Source: Candidatus Homeothermus arabinoxylanisolvens
GTDB lineage: Bacteria > Bacteroidota > Bacteroidia > Bacteroidales > Muribaculaceae
Reading direction: 5' to 3'
DNA: 64,000 nt
Assembly: GCA_001689405.1 (NCBI GenBank)
Contig: LUJO01000036.1
Location: forward strand, 1-64,000
A program made the position numbers and the translations under genes. Below, in pieces: positions 1 through 8,287 of the stretch (the stretch's first letter is position 1; the number at the start of each line of letters is the position of its first letter). Under the pieces are notes generated by a model. That model was not told the DNA's origin and ran no database searches. It worked only from the letters and a program-made list of their open reading frames with translations.

Positions 1-1758
1 ACACAATAAACATTTTTCAGTGAACCCTACGTAAACCACATTGTTTTTACGGTTCACGGTTATGCTCTCTATATTATCAGTCGACAAGTCGCTTAAATTA
101 TCTTTGTCGACGACTTTACCGTCGATAATATAAAGCGTGTTTTCGTCATTATTGTCTTTATTCGAAACAATTATTCTTGTTTTGGCGACATTGCCGTCAT
201 CCGTTTCAGTCATGACAAACGCGGACTTCTTAATATCGGGCGACAATGCCTCATATTCTTCCGGAGTTATGCGTTTGCCTTTATATAGAATTTCACTTTT
301 GCCAAGTATTTCGGGCGAGACTTCTTTGTTAATCGATACACTGTGCATGGTGTTCTTGTCCGATTTTTTAAAGGTACCGTGTCCGACCACACTTATGCTC
401 TTCGGAGCAGCTCCGGCCGATGACTTTTCGCTTTCCTTATCGGCTTTCATCAACACCTTGACCGATCCTCCGTGAGGACAGGAAAAATCGAGTGTGTTAT
501 ATCCGACATACATGACCTTGAATTTCACAGCCTTTTCTGCCGACTTGATTTTGAATTCACCCTCGGTGTCGGTTACCGTGCCATACTTGCCGTCATTTGA
601 TTTTACGATTGCGCCGATTATAGGCTTGCCGCTTTCATCAAGAACCTGTCCGGTTGCATAATAGGGATAGGGGTCATCGGCGGCCGACTTCGCGTCATCA
701 TTTTTGGCCTTGGACGGAGCGGTTTGGACGGAAGTCTCGGTCACAGCATCGGACATTTCCGGCTCCGGCACCTCGGAAATGGAGAGAATTTGACTTTCTT
801 CAGGAAAATCGTTAACTTTGTCATCGTAGGCAAACGCCGATGTGAAATCGGCCGATTCCACATCGTACATAACCGATGCGATTGCCGGAAGATTGACTAC
901 TGTGAGTGCGGCTGCACAAGCCGGCACCAGAGCAAGGGCACGCCACCGACGGCACTTGCTTGATTTTGATGATAACATCATGGTGATACGTCTTTTAAGT
1001 TTACTATGATTCAGGCTGTTGGCAAGTGACGGGAATCTCGCGCCGACAGCCTTTTTTATTAACAACAGTTGATATTGACGTGCATTTACGCCGCTTTCGA
1101 GCACCGACATGTCGGCCTGATATTCATGAATGGCCTTCAGCTCCTCGCGCATGAGCCATGCCGCCGGATTAAACCAGTTTATAACCAGCACCGTCTGAGC
1201 TACAAGCATGTCTATCCAGTGCATACACTGAAGGTGTTTTGTTTCATGAGCCTTTATCATTTCACCGGCCGATGCATAATCATCGCGACTCATGACTATA
1301 TATCGCATCCAGCTGAACGGGGCTACTTTACGGTCATCGATCAGCACTACCGTATAACGGCCGTCCTGACGCTTTTCGCCACGTGCTATCAGCTTCATTA
1401 TGCGCATCCACACAATCAGTGTGCCCGCAGTCATCACTATGACTCCGGCGATGTATAGCGCTATTATGACAAGTGGATAGACAGGGGCTACATATGCTTC
1501 GCCCTCACCGGCTGACGCGATGGTCTGTAACAATACCGTCAGATCGGCATCAATAACGGCGGCCGGTTCTTCGGGAGCAAACAGCATACCGCATAGGCCT
1601 GCCACCGGAACATACAGAAACGCCACGGCATATATACATAATATTATGGCGCGGTTGTAAGAATGCTGATTTTCGCCTGCAAGCAGCCACTTGTATACGA
1701 TATACAGAGCCATGAGTATCATGCCCGATGCAAGAGAATATGTGAATAAGGTACCCAT
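1..1758 (-). CDS. M56 family metallopeptidase (BlaR1-like sensor) with carboxypeptidase-regulatory extension, partial
   Basis: Membrane zinc peptidase of the BlaR1/MecR1 type, which senses envelope stress and inactivates its BlaI partner. Reading the minus strand from ATG at 1758 gives 586 codons with no stop before the left edge, so the C-terminus is missing. N-terminal hydrophobic helices are followed by H171-E-T-K-H175 (nt 1234-1248) and a downstream HEYQAD segment, both typical of M56. Around nt 540-680 lies a CarboxypepD_reg-like beta domain (YATGQVLDESGKPI...), then a stretch like a TonB-receptor plug (LYIIDGKVVD ... NIESI). It starts 15 nt after the blaI stop, so the two genes are probably cotranscribed. 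The M56 plus carboxypeptidase-regulatory layout is common in Bacteroidetes. The inducing ligand cannot be read from sequence. Confidence 0.85.
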   Translation of the reverse strand, partial: MGTLFTYSLASGMILMALYIVYKWLLAGENQHSYNRAIILCIYAVAFLYVPVAGLCGMLFAPEEPAAVIDADLTVLLQTIASAGEGEAYVAPVYPLVIIALYIAGVIVMTAGTLIVWMRIMKLIARGEKRQDGRYTVVLIDDRKVAPFSWMRYIVMSRDDYASAGEMIKAHETKHLQCMHWIDMLVAQTVLVINWFNPAAWLMREELKAIHEYQADMSVLESGVNARQYQLLLIKKAVGARFPSLANSLNHSKLKRRITMMLSSKSSKCRRWRALALVPACAAALTVVNLPAIASVMYDVESADFTSAFAYDDKVNDFPEESQILSISEVPEPEMSDAVTETSVQTAPSKAKNDDAKSAADDPYPYYATGQVLDESGKPIIGAIVKSNDGKYGTVTDTEGEFKIKSAEKAVKFKVMYVGYNTLDFSCPHGGSVKVLMKADKESEKSSAGAAPKSISVVGHGTFKKSDKNTMHSVSINKEVSPEILGKSEILYKGKRITPEEYEALSPDIKKSAFVMTETDDGNVAKTRIIVSNKDNNDENTLYIIDGKVVDKDNLSDLSTDNIESITVNRKNNVVYVGFTEKCLLC

Positions 1759-1773
1759 GCGGTGCGTAGTCTG

Positions 1774-2157
1774 TTATTTTGAATTTTTCTTCTCTATAAG
1801 TTCCAAGAGTTCGCGGAGTTCGTCAGCCGATATCTTTTCCTCTTCGACTAAAGTCGATACAGCACCGAAGTAGCTGTTACCAAAATAACTCTTTATGAAA
1901 TTGCCGAATCTCTTACGGCGGAAGTCTTCCATGCGGGCCACGGCATAATACTGGTAGGAACCACCAATCTCATTGTGCGATACGAAGCCCTTTTTCTCCA
2001 ATATCCTAACAAATGTCGATACCGTATTGAAATGCGGCTTAGGCTCGGGGAGCAGCTCTACAAGTTGTTTTACGAATAATGGCCCGTGCTCCCAGAAGAG
2101 GTGCATCAATTGCTCCTCTTTATCTGTCAGACTGTCCTTCTTTTTCTGTCGTGTCAT
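1774..2157 (-). CDS. blaI: BlaI/MecI/CopY family transcriptional repressor
   Basis: A 127-residue winged-helix repressor of the Penicillinase_R family. The N-terminal half (roughly residues 8-75, with LTDKEEQLMHLFW and FNTVSTFVRILEKKGFV) is the DNA-binding domain. The C-terminal helices (VSTLVEEEKISADELRELLELI) form the dimerisation region that the partner M56 protease normally targets. Length is normal for the family. It is the first gene of a two-gene operon with the M56 sensor. Two 16-bp dyads overlap its own promoter, suggesting autorepression. No beta-lactamase gene is visible nearby, so the regulon is unknown. I keep the family symbol, although the function may not involve beta-lactams. 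Confidence 0.92.
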   Translation of the reverse strand: MTRQKKKDSLTDKEEQLMHLFWEHGPLFVKQLVELLPEPKPHFNTVSTFVRILEKKGFVSHNEIGGSYQYYAVARMEDFRRKRFGNFIKSYFGNSYFGAVSTLVEEEKISADELRELLELIEKKNSK

Positions 2158-2180
2158 TGCTGTTGGTTTATTTGTCTGCG

Positions 2181-2212
2181 CAAATATATAACGAATATTT
2201 TAGTTATGCAAG
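2181..2212 (-). promoter_or_regulatory. Predicted promoter of blaI-M56
   Basis: On the minus strand a TATATTTG -7 box (2181-2188) lies 20 nt from a CTTG -33 element (2209-2212), fitting the Bacteroidetes consensus. It ends 24 nt before the blaI ATG. Confidence 0.6.
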
Positions 2213-2235
2213 CATTCGCAACGAAAACATTAGTT
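2190..2235. promoter_or_regulatory. Two operator-like dyads in the blaI promoter
   Basis: Two copies of a 16-bp imperfect palindrome, AACnAAnnnnTTnGTT, at 2190-2205 and 2220-2235. They are in the same orientation and 30 bp apart, about three helical turns. The copies share 12 of 15 bases in direct alignment (2191-2205 against 2221-2235). The proximal copy fills the spacer between the -33 and -7 elements; the distal one lies just upstream of -33. This is the geometry expected for a cooperatively binding dimeric repressor, and BlaI is the obvious candidate by position. Binding is inferred. Confidence 0.5.
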
Positions 2236-2370
2236 TTGCTATGATTTGTAAAATTCTGTACAATTCTATAATTTTGCAATGCAAAACGGGTGCCGAAGTG
2301 TGTTTTTAATAATTTTTGGCATGACATTTGCAGCAATTAAGCTACATCGGGATAAAAATAGCTCGCTTAA

Positions 2371-2402
2371 ATTGTTTTATGAAGATATTCGAGTTAATTT
2401 TG
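2371..2402 (+). promoter_or_regulatory. Predicted promoter of tig
   Basis: ATTG (2371-2374), 20 nt, then TAATTTTG (2395-2402), which fits TTG-N20-TAnnTTTG. The tig ATG follows 43 nt downstream. Confidence 0.5.
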
Positions 2403-2445
2403 TGCCGAAATTTAAACAAGATAAGGTAGAAACAAATATAATTTT

Positions 2446-3807
2446 ATGAACGTAACATTAGAAAAGACCAGCGAAGTGAGTGCAAAGCTCAACGTGTCTA
2501 TTGAGGAGAACGATTACAAGGACAAAGTTGTAAAGGAGCTTAAAGAGATAGGGAAGAAGCATGCCATTCCCGGTTTCCGTCAGGGACATGTTCCTTTTGG
2601 CGAACTGAACCGTCGCTTCGGAAAGCAGGTGACCAGCGATGTCATAAACAATGAGGTATATGACGCCGTAATAGGATACATCCGTGAAAATAAACTTGCC
2701 GTACTCGGCGAGCCGATACCCGTGGAAGTAAAAGAGCTTGACCTTAAGAACGAGAAAGACTTTTCGTTCAGCTACGAACTTGCTCTTGTACCGGAAATCA
2801 ATGTCACACTTGACAAAGACGTTCACCTTCCTTACTATAATATAGAGGTAAGCGAAGAGATGATCAACGAGCAGGACAAGAACTTCCGTGAACGCTTCGG
2901 CGCACAGGTGCCCGGAGAAGAGGTAGAAGCCAATTCGCTTGTAAAAGGTTCCATAATGGAGCTTGACGAAGCAGGAAACGTAAAGACCTCCGACGACGCC
3001 ATACAGATGATAAACGGCATTGTGGCTCCCATGTATTTCAAGGACAAAGCTGAAGCCGACAAGTTCATAGGCAAGAAAGTCAATGACAAGGTTGTTTTCA
3101 ATCCGTGGAAAACCTGCGAAGGTAACGCCGCAGAGCTTTCTTCGATGCTTGGTGTCGACAAGAGCAAGGCTGCCGATATAAAAGGCGATTTCGAGCTGTC
3201 TATATCCGAAATAATCGTTTTGCGTCCCGCCGAACTCGGTCAGGAGCTTTACGACAATGTATTCGGCAAGGGTAAAGTCGCTACCGAAGAAGAGTATCGC
3301 AACGGTCTTAAAGACATGATTTCCCGCGAGCTTTCACGCAATAGCGAGATGCTTTTCCGTGTGGATACAGAGAAAGCCATGATGGAAAAGTACGGCGACA
3401 TGCAGCTGCCTGTAGAGATACTCAAGAAGTGGCTCGTACGTCGTAATGACGAGCTCAACGAAGCTAACATCGACGAAGAGTATGCAAAAATGGAGCAGGG
3501 CCTGAAATGGCAGCTCATTAAAGAACGTCTCGGCGAAATATGCCAGATAAAGATTGAGGAGCAGGATCTTATCGGACATGCCAAAATGATTGCTTCCATG
3601 CAGTTTGCCCAGTACGGTATGACCAATATGGATGATGATACCTTGACTGACTATGCAAAACGTATTCTCGCCGACAAGAACTATCGTCCCAGAATAGTTG
3701 AAGAGGTAGGCGACATAAAATTGTTTGCGGCAGTTAAAGAGGCTGTGACAATCGATGCTGAAAACGTGACACTCGACCGTTTCAAAGAAATAGCGACAAA
3801 ACAATAA
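2446..3807 (+). CDS. tig: Trigger factor
   Basis: Ribosome-associated chaperone that shelters nascent chains at the exit tunnel. The 453-residue protein carries the ribosome-docking signature G43-F-R-Q-G47 in the N-terminal domain, then a divergent FKBP-like middle segment (roughly 150-240) and a helical C-terminal arm domain. Overall sequence is the divergent Bacteroidetes form, so prolyl isomerase activity is uncertain. It stands alone, with its own promoter and a stem-loop downstream, just ahead of clpP-clpX. That order is conserved in many bacteria and joins nascent-chain folding to proteolysis. Confidence 0.95.
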   Translation: MNVTLEKTSEVSAKLNVSIEENDYKDKVVKELKEIGKKHAIPGFRQGHVPFGELNRRFGKQVTSDVINNEVYDAVIGYIRENKLAVLGEPIPVEVKELDLKNEKDFSFSYELALVPEINVTLDKDVHLPYYNIEVSEEMINEQDKNFRERFGAQVPGEEVEANSLVKGSIMELDEAGNVKTSDDAIQMINGIVAPMYFKDKAEADKFIGKKVNDKVVFNPWKTCEGNAAELSSMLGVDKSKAADIKGDFELSISEIIVLRPAELGQELYDNVFGKGKVATEEEYRNGLKDMISRELSRNSEMLFRVDTEKAMMEKYGDMQLPVEILKKWLVRRNDELNEANIDEEYAKMEQGLKWQLIKERLGEICQIKIEEQDLIGHAKMIASMQFAQYGMTNMDDDTLTDYAKRILADKNYRPRIVEEVGDIKLFAAVKEAVTIDAENVTLDRFKEIATKQ

Positions 3808-3831
3808 CCTGATTTTGTCATAAATTGAATA

Positions 3832-3859
3832 ACGGAGCGGCGCTATGGTGTCGCTCCGT
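3832..3859 (+). terminator. Stem-loop after tig
   Basis: ACGGAGCG (3832-3839) pairs perfectly with CGCTCCGT (3852-3859), with further GC/GU pairs inside. Only an AT-rich run follows rather than a clean T tract, so it may be a terminator or a 3' stabilising hairpin. Confidence 0.55.
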
Positions 3860-3894
3860 GTATATATCGGCATATCAATACATACAATAATTAT

Positions 3895-3935
3895 TGCAAA
3901 ATTTGCATATTTCTGATTTTTTTATTGTATCTTTG
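3895..3935 (+). promoter_or_regulatory. Predicted clpP promoter with a TGCAAA/TTTGCA palindrome
   Basis: A TATCTTTG -7 box (3928-3935) has TTTG at 3902-3905 as the likely -33 element, with a slightly long 22-nt spacer. The -33 sits inside a perfect 13-bp palindrome TGCAAAATTTGCA (3895-3907), which could be an operator. The hexamers match those repeated upstream of the XRE gene at 31367. Confidence 0.45.
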
Positions 3936-3966
3936 AGTAGCCAATACTAAATATCTTACAAAATAT

Positions 3967-4656
3967 ATGAACAACGACTTTAGAAATTATGCTGTAAAGC
4001 ATTTAGGCATGAACGGCCTTGCCCTTGACCAATACATTGCAGCAACCGGTGGCGCCAACATAACATCCAGCTATATATCACCTACAATTATCGAAGAACG
4101 TCAGCTTAATGTGGCACAGATGGACGTATTCTCGCGTCTGATGATGGACCGCATCATATTCCTCGGAACCGACGTGAACGATTATACCGCCAATGTCATA
4201 CAGGCACAGTTGTTGTATCTTGACACATCTGACCCCGGAAAAGACATATCCATATATATCAACTCGCCCGGCGGTTCTGTATACGCCGGCCTCGGCATAT
4301 ACGACACCATGCAGTATGTGTCAAGCGACGTGGCTACCATATGTACCGGTATGGCAGCATCGATGGCCGCCGTACTTCTCGTATCGGGTGAAAAGGGGAA
4401 GCGCTTCGCGTTGAAACACTCGCGCGTCATGATACATCAGCCTATGGGAGGAGCGCAAGGTCAGGCCTCTGACATTGAGATTACCGCCCGTGAAATCCAG
4501 AAACTGAAAAAAGAATTGTATTCGATCATAGCCGATCATTCCGGCATGTCATACGAGAAGGTTGAGAAAGATTCCGACCGCGATTATTGGATGACAGCTG
4601 AAGAAGCCAAGGAATACGGCATGATTGACAACGTGCTTGTTAAAGCTAACCGTTAA
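3967..4656 (+). CDS. clpP: ATP-dependent Clp protease proteolytic subunit
   Basis: Serine peptidase forming the tetradecameric chamber that degrades substrates unfolded by ClpX. The catalytic triad is visible: Ser132 in GMAASMAA, His157 in MIHQPMGG and Asp206 in DRDYWM, each offset by 35 from the E. coli numbering. At 229 residues it carries an N-terminal propeptide longer than usual, as in other Bacteroidetes. The clpX start is 9 nt downstream and recQ follows, so the three genes probably form an operon. Confidence 0.97.
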   Translation: MNNDFRNYAVKHLGMNGLALDQYIAATGGANITSSYISPTIIEERQLNVAQMDVFSRLMMDRIIFLGTDVNDYTANVIQAQLLYLDTSDPGKDISIYINSPGGSVYAGLGIYDTMQYVSSDVATICTGMAASMAAVLLVSGEKGKRFALKHSRVMIHQPMGGAQGQASDIEITAREIQKLKKELYSIIADHSGMSYEKVEKDSDRDYWMTAEEAKEYGMIDNVLVKANR

Positions 4657-4665
4657 GGTGCGGAT

Positions 4666-5919
4666 ATGGCAAAAAAAACTGATATAACCAAGTGCTCGTT
4701 CTGCGGACGTCCGGCCAACATGGCAGAAGTAATGGTGCCGTCGGCCAGTTCGCCCAATACCTACATATGTTCCGATTGCGTCGAAGCTATCGATGACCTG
4801 CTTAAAGAGTATCGTCAGGAGTCGAAAGCTTCAGACGACAAGACTCCCACCGAAATGAGCAGTATCCCCAAGCCCAAGGAGATATATGAATTTCTTAACA
4901 AGTACGTTATCGGACAGGATGATGCGAAGAAATATCTGTCGGTGGCCGTATATAACCATTACAAGCGCCTTGCGCAGTCATCGGATGACGATGTCGACAT
5001 AGAGAAGAGCAACATCATACTCGTCGGTCCTACGGGAACAGGCAAGACACTTCTCGCCAAAACTATCGCCAAGATGCTTGATGTGCCGTTCACTATCGTT
5101 GACGCGACGGTGCTTACGCAGGCCGGATACGTAGGTGAGGATATAGAAAGCCTGTTGACAAGACTGCTTCAAGTAGCCGACTATGACGTGGCAAAGGCAG
5201 AAAAAGGCATTGTATTTATCGACGAAATAGACAAAATAGCGCGCAAGGGCGACAATCCGTCTATAACCCGCGATGTCAGCGGCGAGGGAGTCCAGCAGGG
5301 ACTGCTTAAACTGCTTGAAGGCTCTGTTGTCAATGTTCCGCCTCAAGGAGGCAGGAAGCATCCCGAACAGCGCATGATACCGGTCGATACAAAGAACATT
5401 CTGTTTATATGCGGCGGTGCGTTTGACGGCATAGAGCAGAAGATAGCCCATCGTCTTAACACCCACGTGGTCGGTTATTCGACCGATCCGGCCCGTCAGC
5501 GTGTGCAGCGCGACAATTATCTTAAATTCGTAGCTCCACAGGATCTGAAGTCTTTCGGACTTATACCGGAGATAATAGGCCGACTTCCGATTCTCACCAA
5601 TCTCGAGCCTCTTGACCGTGATGCTCTGCGACGTGTTCTGACCGAGCCTAAAAACGCCATTGTACGTCAGTATAAGAAGCTGTTTGAGATGGACGGAGTG
5701 AAGCTCGAGTTTACCGACAGCGCACTTGATCTGATTGTGGACAAAGCCCTTGAATATAAACTCGGCGCCCGTGGCTTGCGCTCTATAGTAGAGACGATAA
5801 TGATCGATTCTATGTTTGACATCCCGTCATCCGACACCGATACGTTTACGGTGACCGACGAGTATGCATTGGAAAAGCTGCGTAAGGCCAATTTCGAATT
5901 GAACAAAACGATTGATTGA
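4666..5919 (+). CDS. clpX: ATP-dependent Clp protease ATP-binding subunit ClpX
   Basis: AAA+ unfoldase that selects substrates and feeds them to ClpP. The N-terminal C4 zinc-binding domain has Cys10, Cys13, Cys35 and Cys38. Walker A is GPTGTGKT (121-128), the pore loop GYVGE begins at residue 154, and Walker B is VFIDE (183-187). The C-terminal AAA+ lid (GARGLRSIVE) is present. The 417-residue length is normal. It lies 9 nt after clpP with no promoter between, giving a stoichiometric ClpXP pair. Confidence 0.97.
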   Translation: MAKKTDITKCSFCGRPANMAEVMVPSASSPNTYICSDCVEAIDDLLKEYRQESKASDDKTPTEMSSIPKPKEIYEFLNKYVIGQDDAKKYLSVAVYNHYKRLAQSSDDDVDIEKSNIILVGPTGTGKTLLAKTIAKMLDVPFTIVDATVLTQAGYVGEDIESLLTRLLQVADYDVAKAEKGIVFIDEIDKIARKGDNPSITRDVSGEGVQQGLLKLLEGSVVNVPPQGGRKHPEQRMIPVDTKNILFICGGAFDGIEQKIAHRLNTHVVGYSTDPARQRVQRDNYLKFVAPQDLKSFGLIPEIIGRLPILTNLEPLDRDALRRVLTEPKNAIVRQYKKLFEMDGVKLEFTDSALDLIVDKALEYKLGARGLRSIVETIMIDSMFDIPSSDTDTFTVTDEYALEKLRKANFELNKTID

Positions 5920-5948
5920 TATAATATATTGAAACAGGACGCAACCTT

Positions 5949-8135
5949 ATGACCATGGCGAAAAATACGTTACTTGCCGAAGAATTGAAACGGCATTTTG
6001 GATTTGACACCTTTAAAGGCAATCAGGAAGCCATCATTTCCAACCTTCTGGATGGAAACGACACCTTTGTGCTCATGCCTACCGGAGGAGGCAAATCATT
6101 ATGTTATCAATTGCCTGCGCTCATAATGGAGGGAACCGCCATTGTCATTTCACCGCTGATTGCCCTGATGAAAAATCAGGTTGATGCCATGCGTAGCTTC
6201 AGTGAAGATGACAATGTGGCCCATTTCCTAAACTCGTCCTTGAATAAAACAGCTATAGATCAAGTAAAGAACGACATCATTGCCCGTAAAACAAAACTGT
6301 TGTACGTGGCACCGGAGTCGCTTACAAAAGAAGAGAATATTGAGTTTCTGAAAACAGTTCCCATCTCTTTTTATGCCGTCGACGAAGCTCACTGCATATC
6401 GGAGTGGGGGCATGACTTCCGACCGGAATACCGACGTATACGTCCTATTATAAACGAGATATGTCGCCGGCCCGTCATAGCGCTCACCGCTACGGCAACG
6501 CCTAAAGTGCAGCACGACATACAGAAGAATCTCGGCATGCAGAACGCCACTGTGTTTAAGTCATCGTTCAACCGTCGCAACCTGTTTTACGAAGTACGGC
6601 CCAAAACGCCCAATATTGACCGCGATATAATAAAATATATCAAGAGTCAGGAGGGCAAGAGCGGTATAATATATTGCCTGAGCCGTAAAAAGGTTGAAGA
6701 GCTTGCTGAAATACTTCGTGTAAATGACATAAGAGCGCTGCCTTATCACGCAGGCATGGACGTGGCTACACGTTCAGCCAATCAAGACGCTTTTCTATTG
6801 GAAAAAGTTGATGTCATTGTGGCGACGATAGCCTTTGGCATGGGCATAGACAAGCCCGATGTCAGATTTGTCATACATTATGACATACCTAAGTCGCTTG
6901 AAGGATATTATCAGGAGACAGGCCGTGCCGGACGCGACGGTGGCGAGGGCCGCTGTATAGCTTTCTACATCAACAAGGACCTTGTCAAGATGGAGAAGTT
7001 TATGCAAGGGAAGCCGCTCGCAGAGCAGGAAATAGGCAAGCAGCTGCTTCTTGAGACCGCCTCTTATGCCGAGTCGTCGATATGCCGGAGAAAGTCATTG
7101 CTGCATTACTTCGGAGAAGAGTATAATGAAGATAACTGCGGGAACTGTGACAATTGTTTAAATCCCAAAAAACAAGTGGAAGCAAAAGATGAATTGTGCG
7201 CCGTGATTGAAACGGTTACGGCCCTTAAGGAAAAATTCAAAGCAGACCAAGTAATCGATGTTATGCTTGGTAAAAATACAGCTACTGTAAAATCGTATAA
7301 TCAGTCTGATCTTGAAGTATTCGGATGTCTTCAGGGTGTCGACCCGAGGACAGCCAATACGATTATCCGTCAGGCTATCATAGCAGGTTATCTTGATAAG
7401 GATATCGAAAACTTCGGATTGCTCAAGGTAACGAAAAAAGGCAAGGACTTCTATAAAAAGCCTACATCTTTCAAGATAGTTGAAGACAACGACTTCAATG
7501 AAGAAGAGGAGGAGATTGTCGTAAAGGGGGGTGCGGCGTGTGCCGTGGATCCTGAGCTTTACAACATTCTTAAGGATCTGCGCAAGAAGATGGCCAAAAA
7601 GCTTGGTCTGCCGGCTTACGTCATATTTCAGGATCCTTCGCTTGAAGCGATGGCCACGACTTATCCTATCACGTTAGAGGAGCTGCAGAACATACCCGGA
7701 GTGGGAGTCGGCAAGGCGAAAAGATATGGCGAAGACTTCGTCAAGGTCATAAAAGCCCATGTCGAAGAAAACGAGATTGAACGTCCCGAAGACCTGCGGG
7801 TGCGCAGTGTCGCAAATAAGAGCAAACTTAAAATCTACATAATACAGGGTATCGACCGCAAGATACCGCTGGATGCGCTTGCCGAGAGCAAAGGCCTTGA
7901 ATTCGGCGAACTCCTTGATGAGATTGAAGCTATCGTATATTCCGGCACCAAAATAAGCATTGATTACTATATAAATGAAGTAATGGATGATGACCGGCAG
8001 GAGGATATATTTGATTACTTCAAAGAGAGCGAGAGCGACGACATTGACGAAGCCATCGATGAGCTTGGCAACGAGTATTCCGAAGAAGAGATAAGACTCA
8101 TACGTATAAAATTCCTTTCGGAAATGGGCAATTGA
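5949..8135 (+). CDS. recQ: ATP-dependent DNA helicase RecQ
   Basis: 3'-5' DNA helicase of recombination and fork repair. Walker A is PTGGGKS (44-50) and the Walker B box DEAH is at 145-148. The zinc-binding Cys are 379, 397, 400 and 403, followed by a winged-helix RQC region and an HRDC domain (roughly 533-605). The 728-residue length exceeds the about 610 of E. coli because of an acidic C-terminal extension (YFKESESDDIDEAIDE) typical of Bacteroidetes RecQ. Two in-frame ATGs occur at the start (M1 and M3). The gene is 29 nt from clpX and probably shares its transcript. Confidence 0.95.
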   Translation: MTMAKNTLLAEELKRHFGFDTFKGNQEAIISNLLDGNDTFVLMPTGGGKSLCYQLPALIMEGTAIVISPLIALMKNQVDAMRSFSEDDNVAHFLNSSLNKTAIDQVKNDIIARKTKLLYVAPESLTKEENIEFLKTVPISFYAVDEAHCISEWGHDFRPEYRRIRPIINEICRRPVIALTATATPKVQHDIQKNLGMQNATVFKSSFNRRNLFYEVRPKTPNIDRDIIKYIKSQEGKSGIIYCLSRKKVEELAEILRVNDIRALPYHAGMDVATRSANQDAFLLEKVDVIVATIAFGMGIDKPDVRFVIHYDIPKSLEGYYQETGRAGRDGGEGRCIAFYINKDLVKMEKFMQGKPLAEQEIGKQLLLETASYAESSICRRKSLLHYFGEEYNEDNCGNCDNCLNPKKQVEAKDELCAVIETVTALKEKFKADQVIDVMLGKNTATVKSYNQSDLEVFGCLQGVDPRTANTIIRQAIIAGYLDKDIENFGLLKVTKKGKDFYKKPTSFKIVEDNDFNEEEEEIVVKGGAACAVDPELYNILKDLRKKMAKKLGLPAYVIFQDPSLEAMATTYPITLEELQNIPGVGVGKAKRYGEDFVKVIKAHVEENEIERPEDLRVRSVANKSKLKIYIIQGIDRKIPLDALAESKGLEFGELLDEIEAIVYSGTKISIDYYINEVMDDDRQEDIFDYFKESESDDIDEAIDELGNEYSEEEIRLIRIKFLSEMGN

Positions 8136-8166
8136 TGCAATTTGCTTAAAAATAAGCCATATTGTG

Positions 8167-8209
8167 TGCACTTTTGTCGGAAATGGTAAGTATTTTCAAC
8201 AAAAGTGCA
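8167..8209. repeat. Perfect 11-bp inverted repeat between recQ and purU
   Basis: TGCACTTTTGT (8167-8177) and ACAAAAGTGCA (8199-8209) with a 21-nt loop. No T tract follows on the plus strand, so termination is not certain. It may cap the recQ transcript or serve as a binding site upstream of purU. Confidence 0.5.
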
Positions 8210-8237
8210 TGCTTTAGTATGGTTTGTCTGTCAATTT

Positions 8238-8276
8238 ATTGTCAAAAAGGGGAGTATTCACTATATTTGCATGCAA
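8238..8276 (+). promoter_or_regulatory. Predicted purU-his promoter with start-site palindrome
   Basis: ATTG (8238-8241), 20 nt, TATATTTG (8262-8269). A perfect 10-bp palindrome TTGCATGCAA (8267-8276) overlaps the end of the -7 box and the expected start of transcription, 12 nt before the ATG. This gives a very short leader with a possible operator. Confidence 0.6.
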
Positions 8277-8287
8277 TTAATTGACCA

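Noticed and set aside
137..1458. Plus-strand reading frames opposite the M56 gene
   Set aside because: They are shadows of the minus-strand M56 reading frame, which has family motifs throughout.
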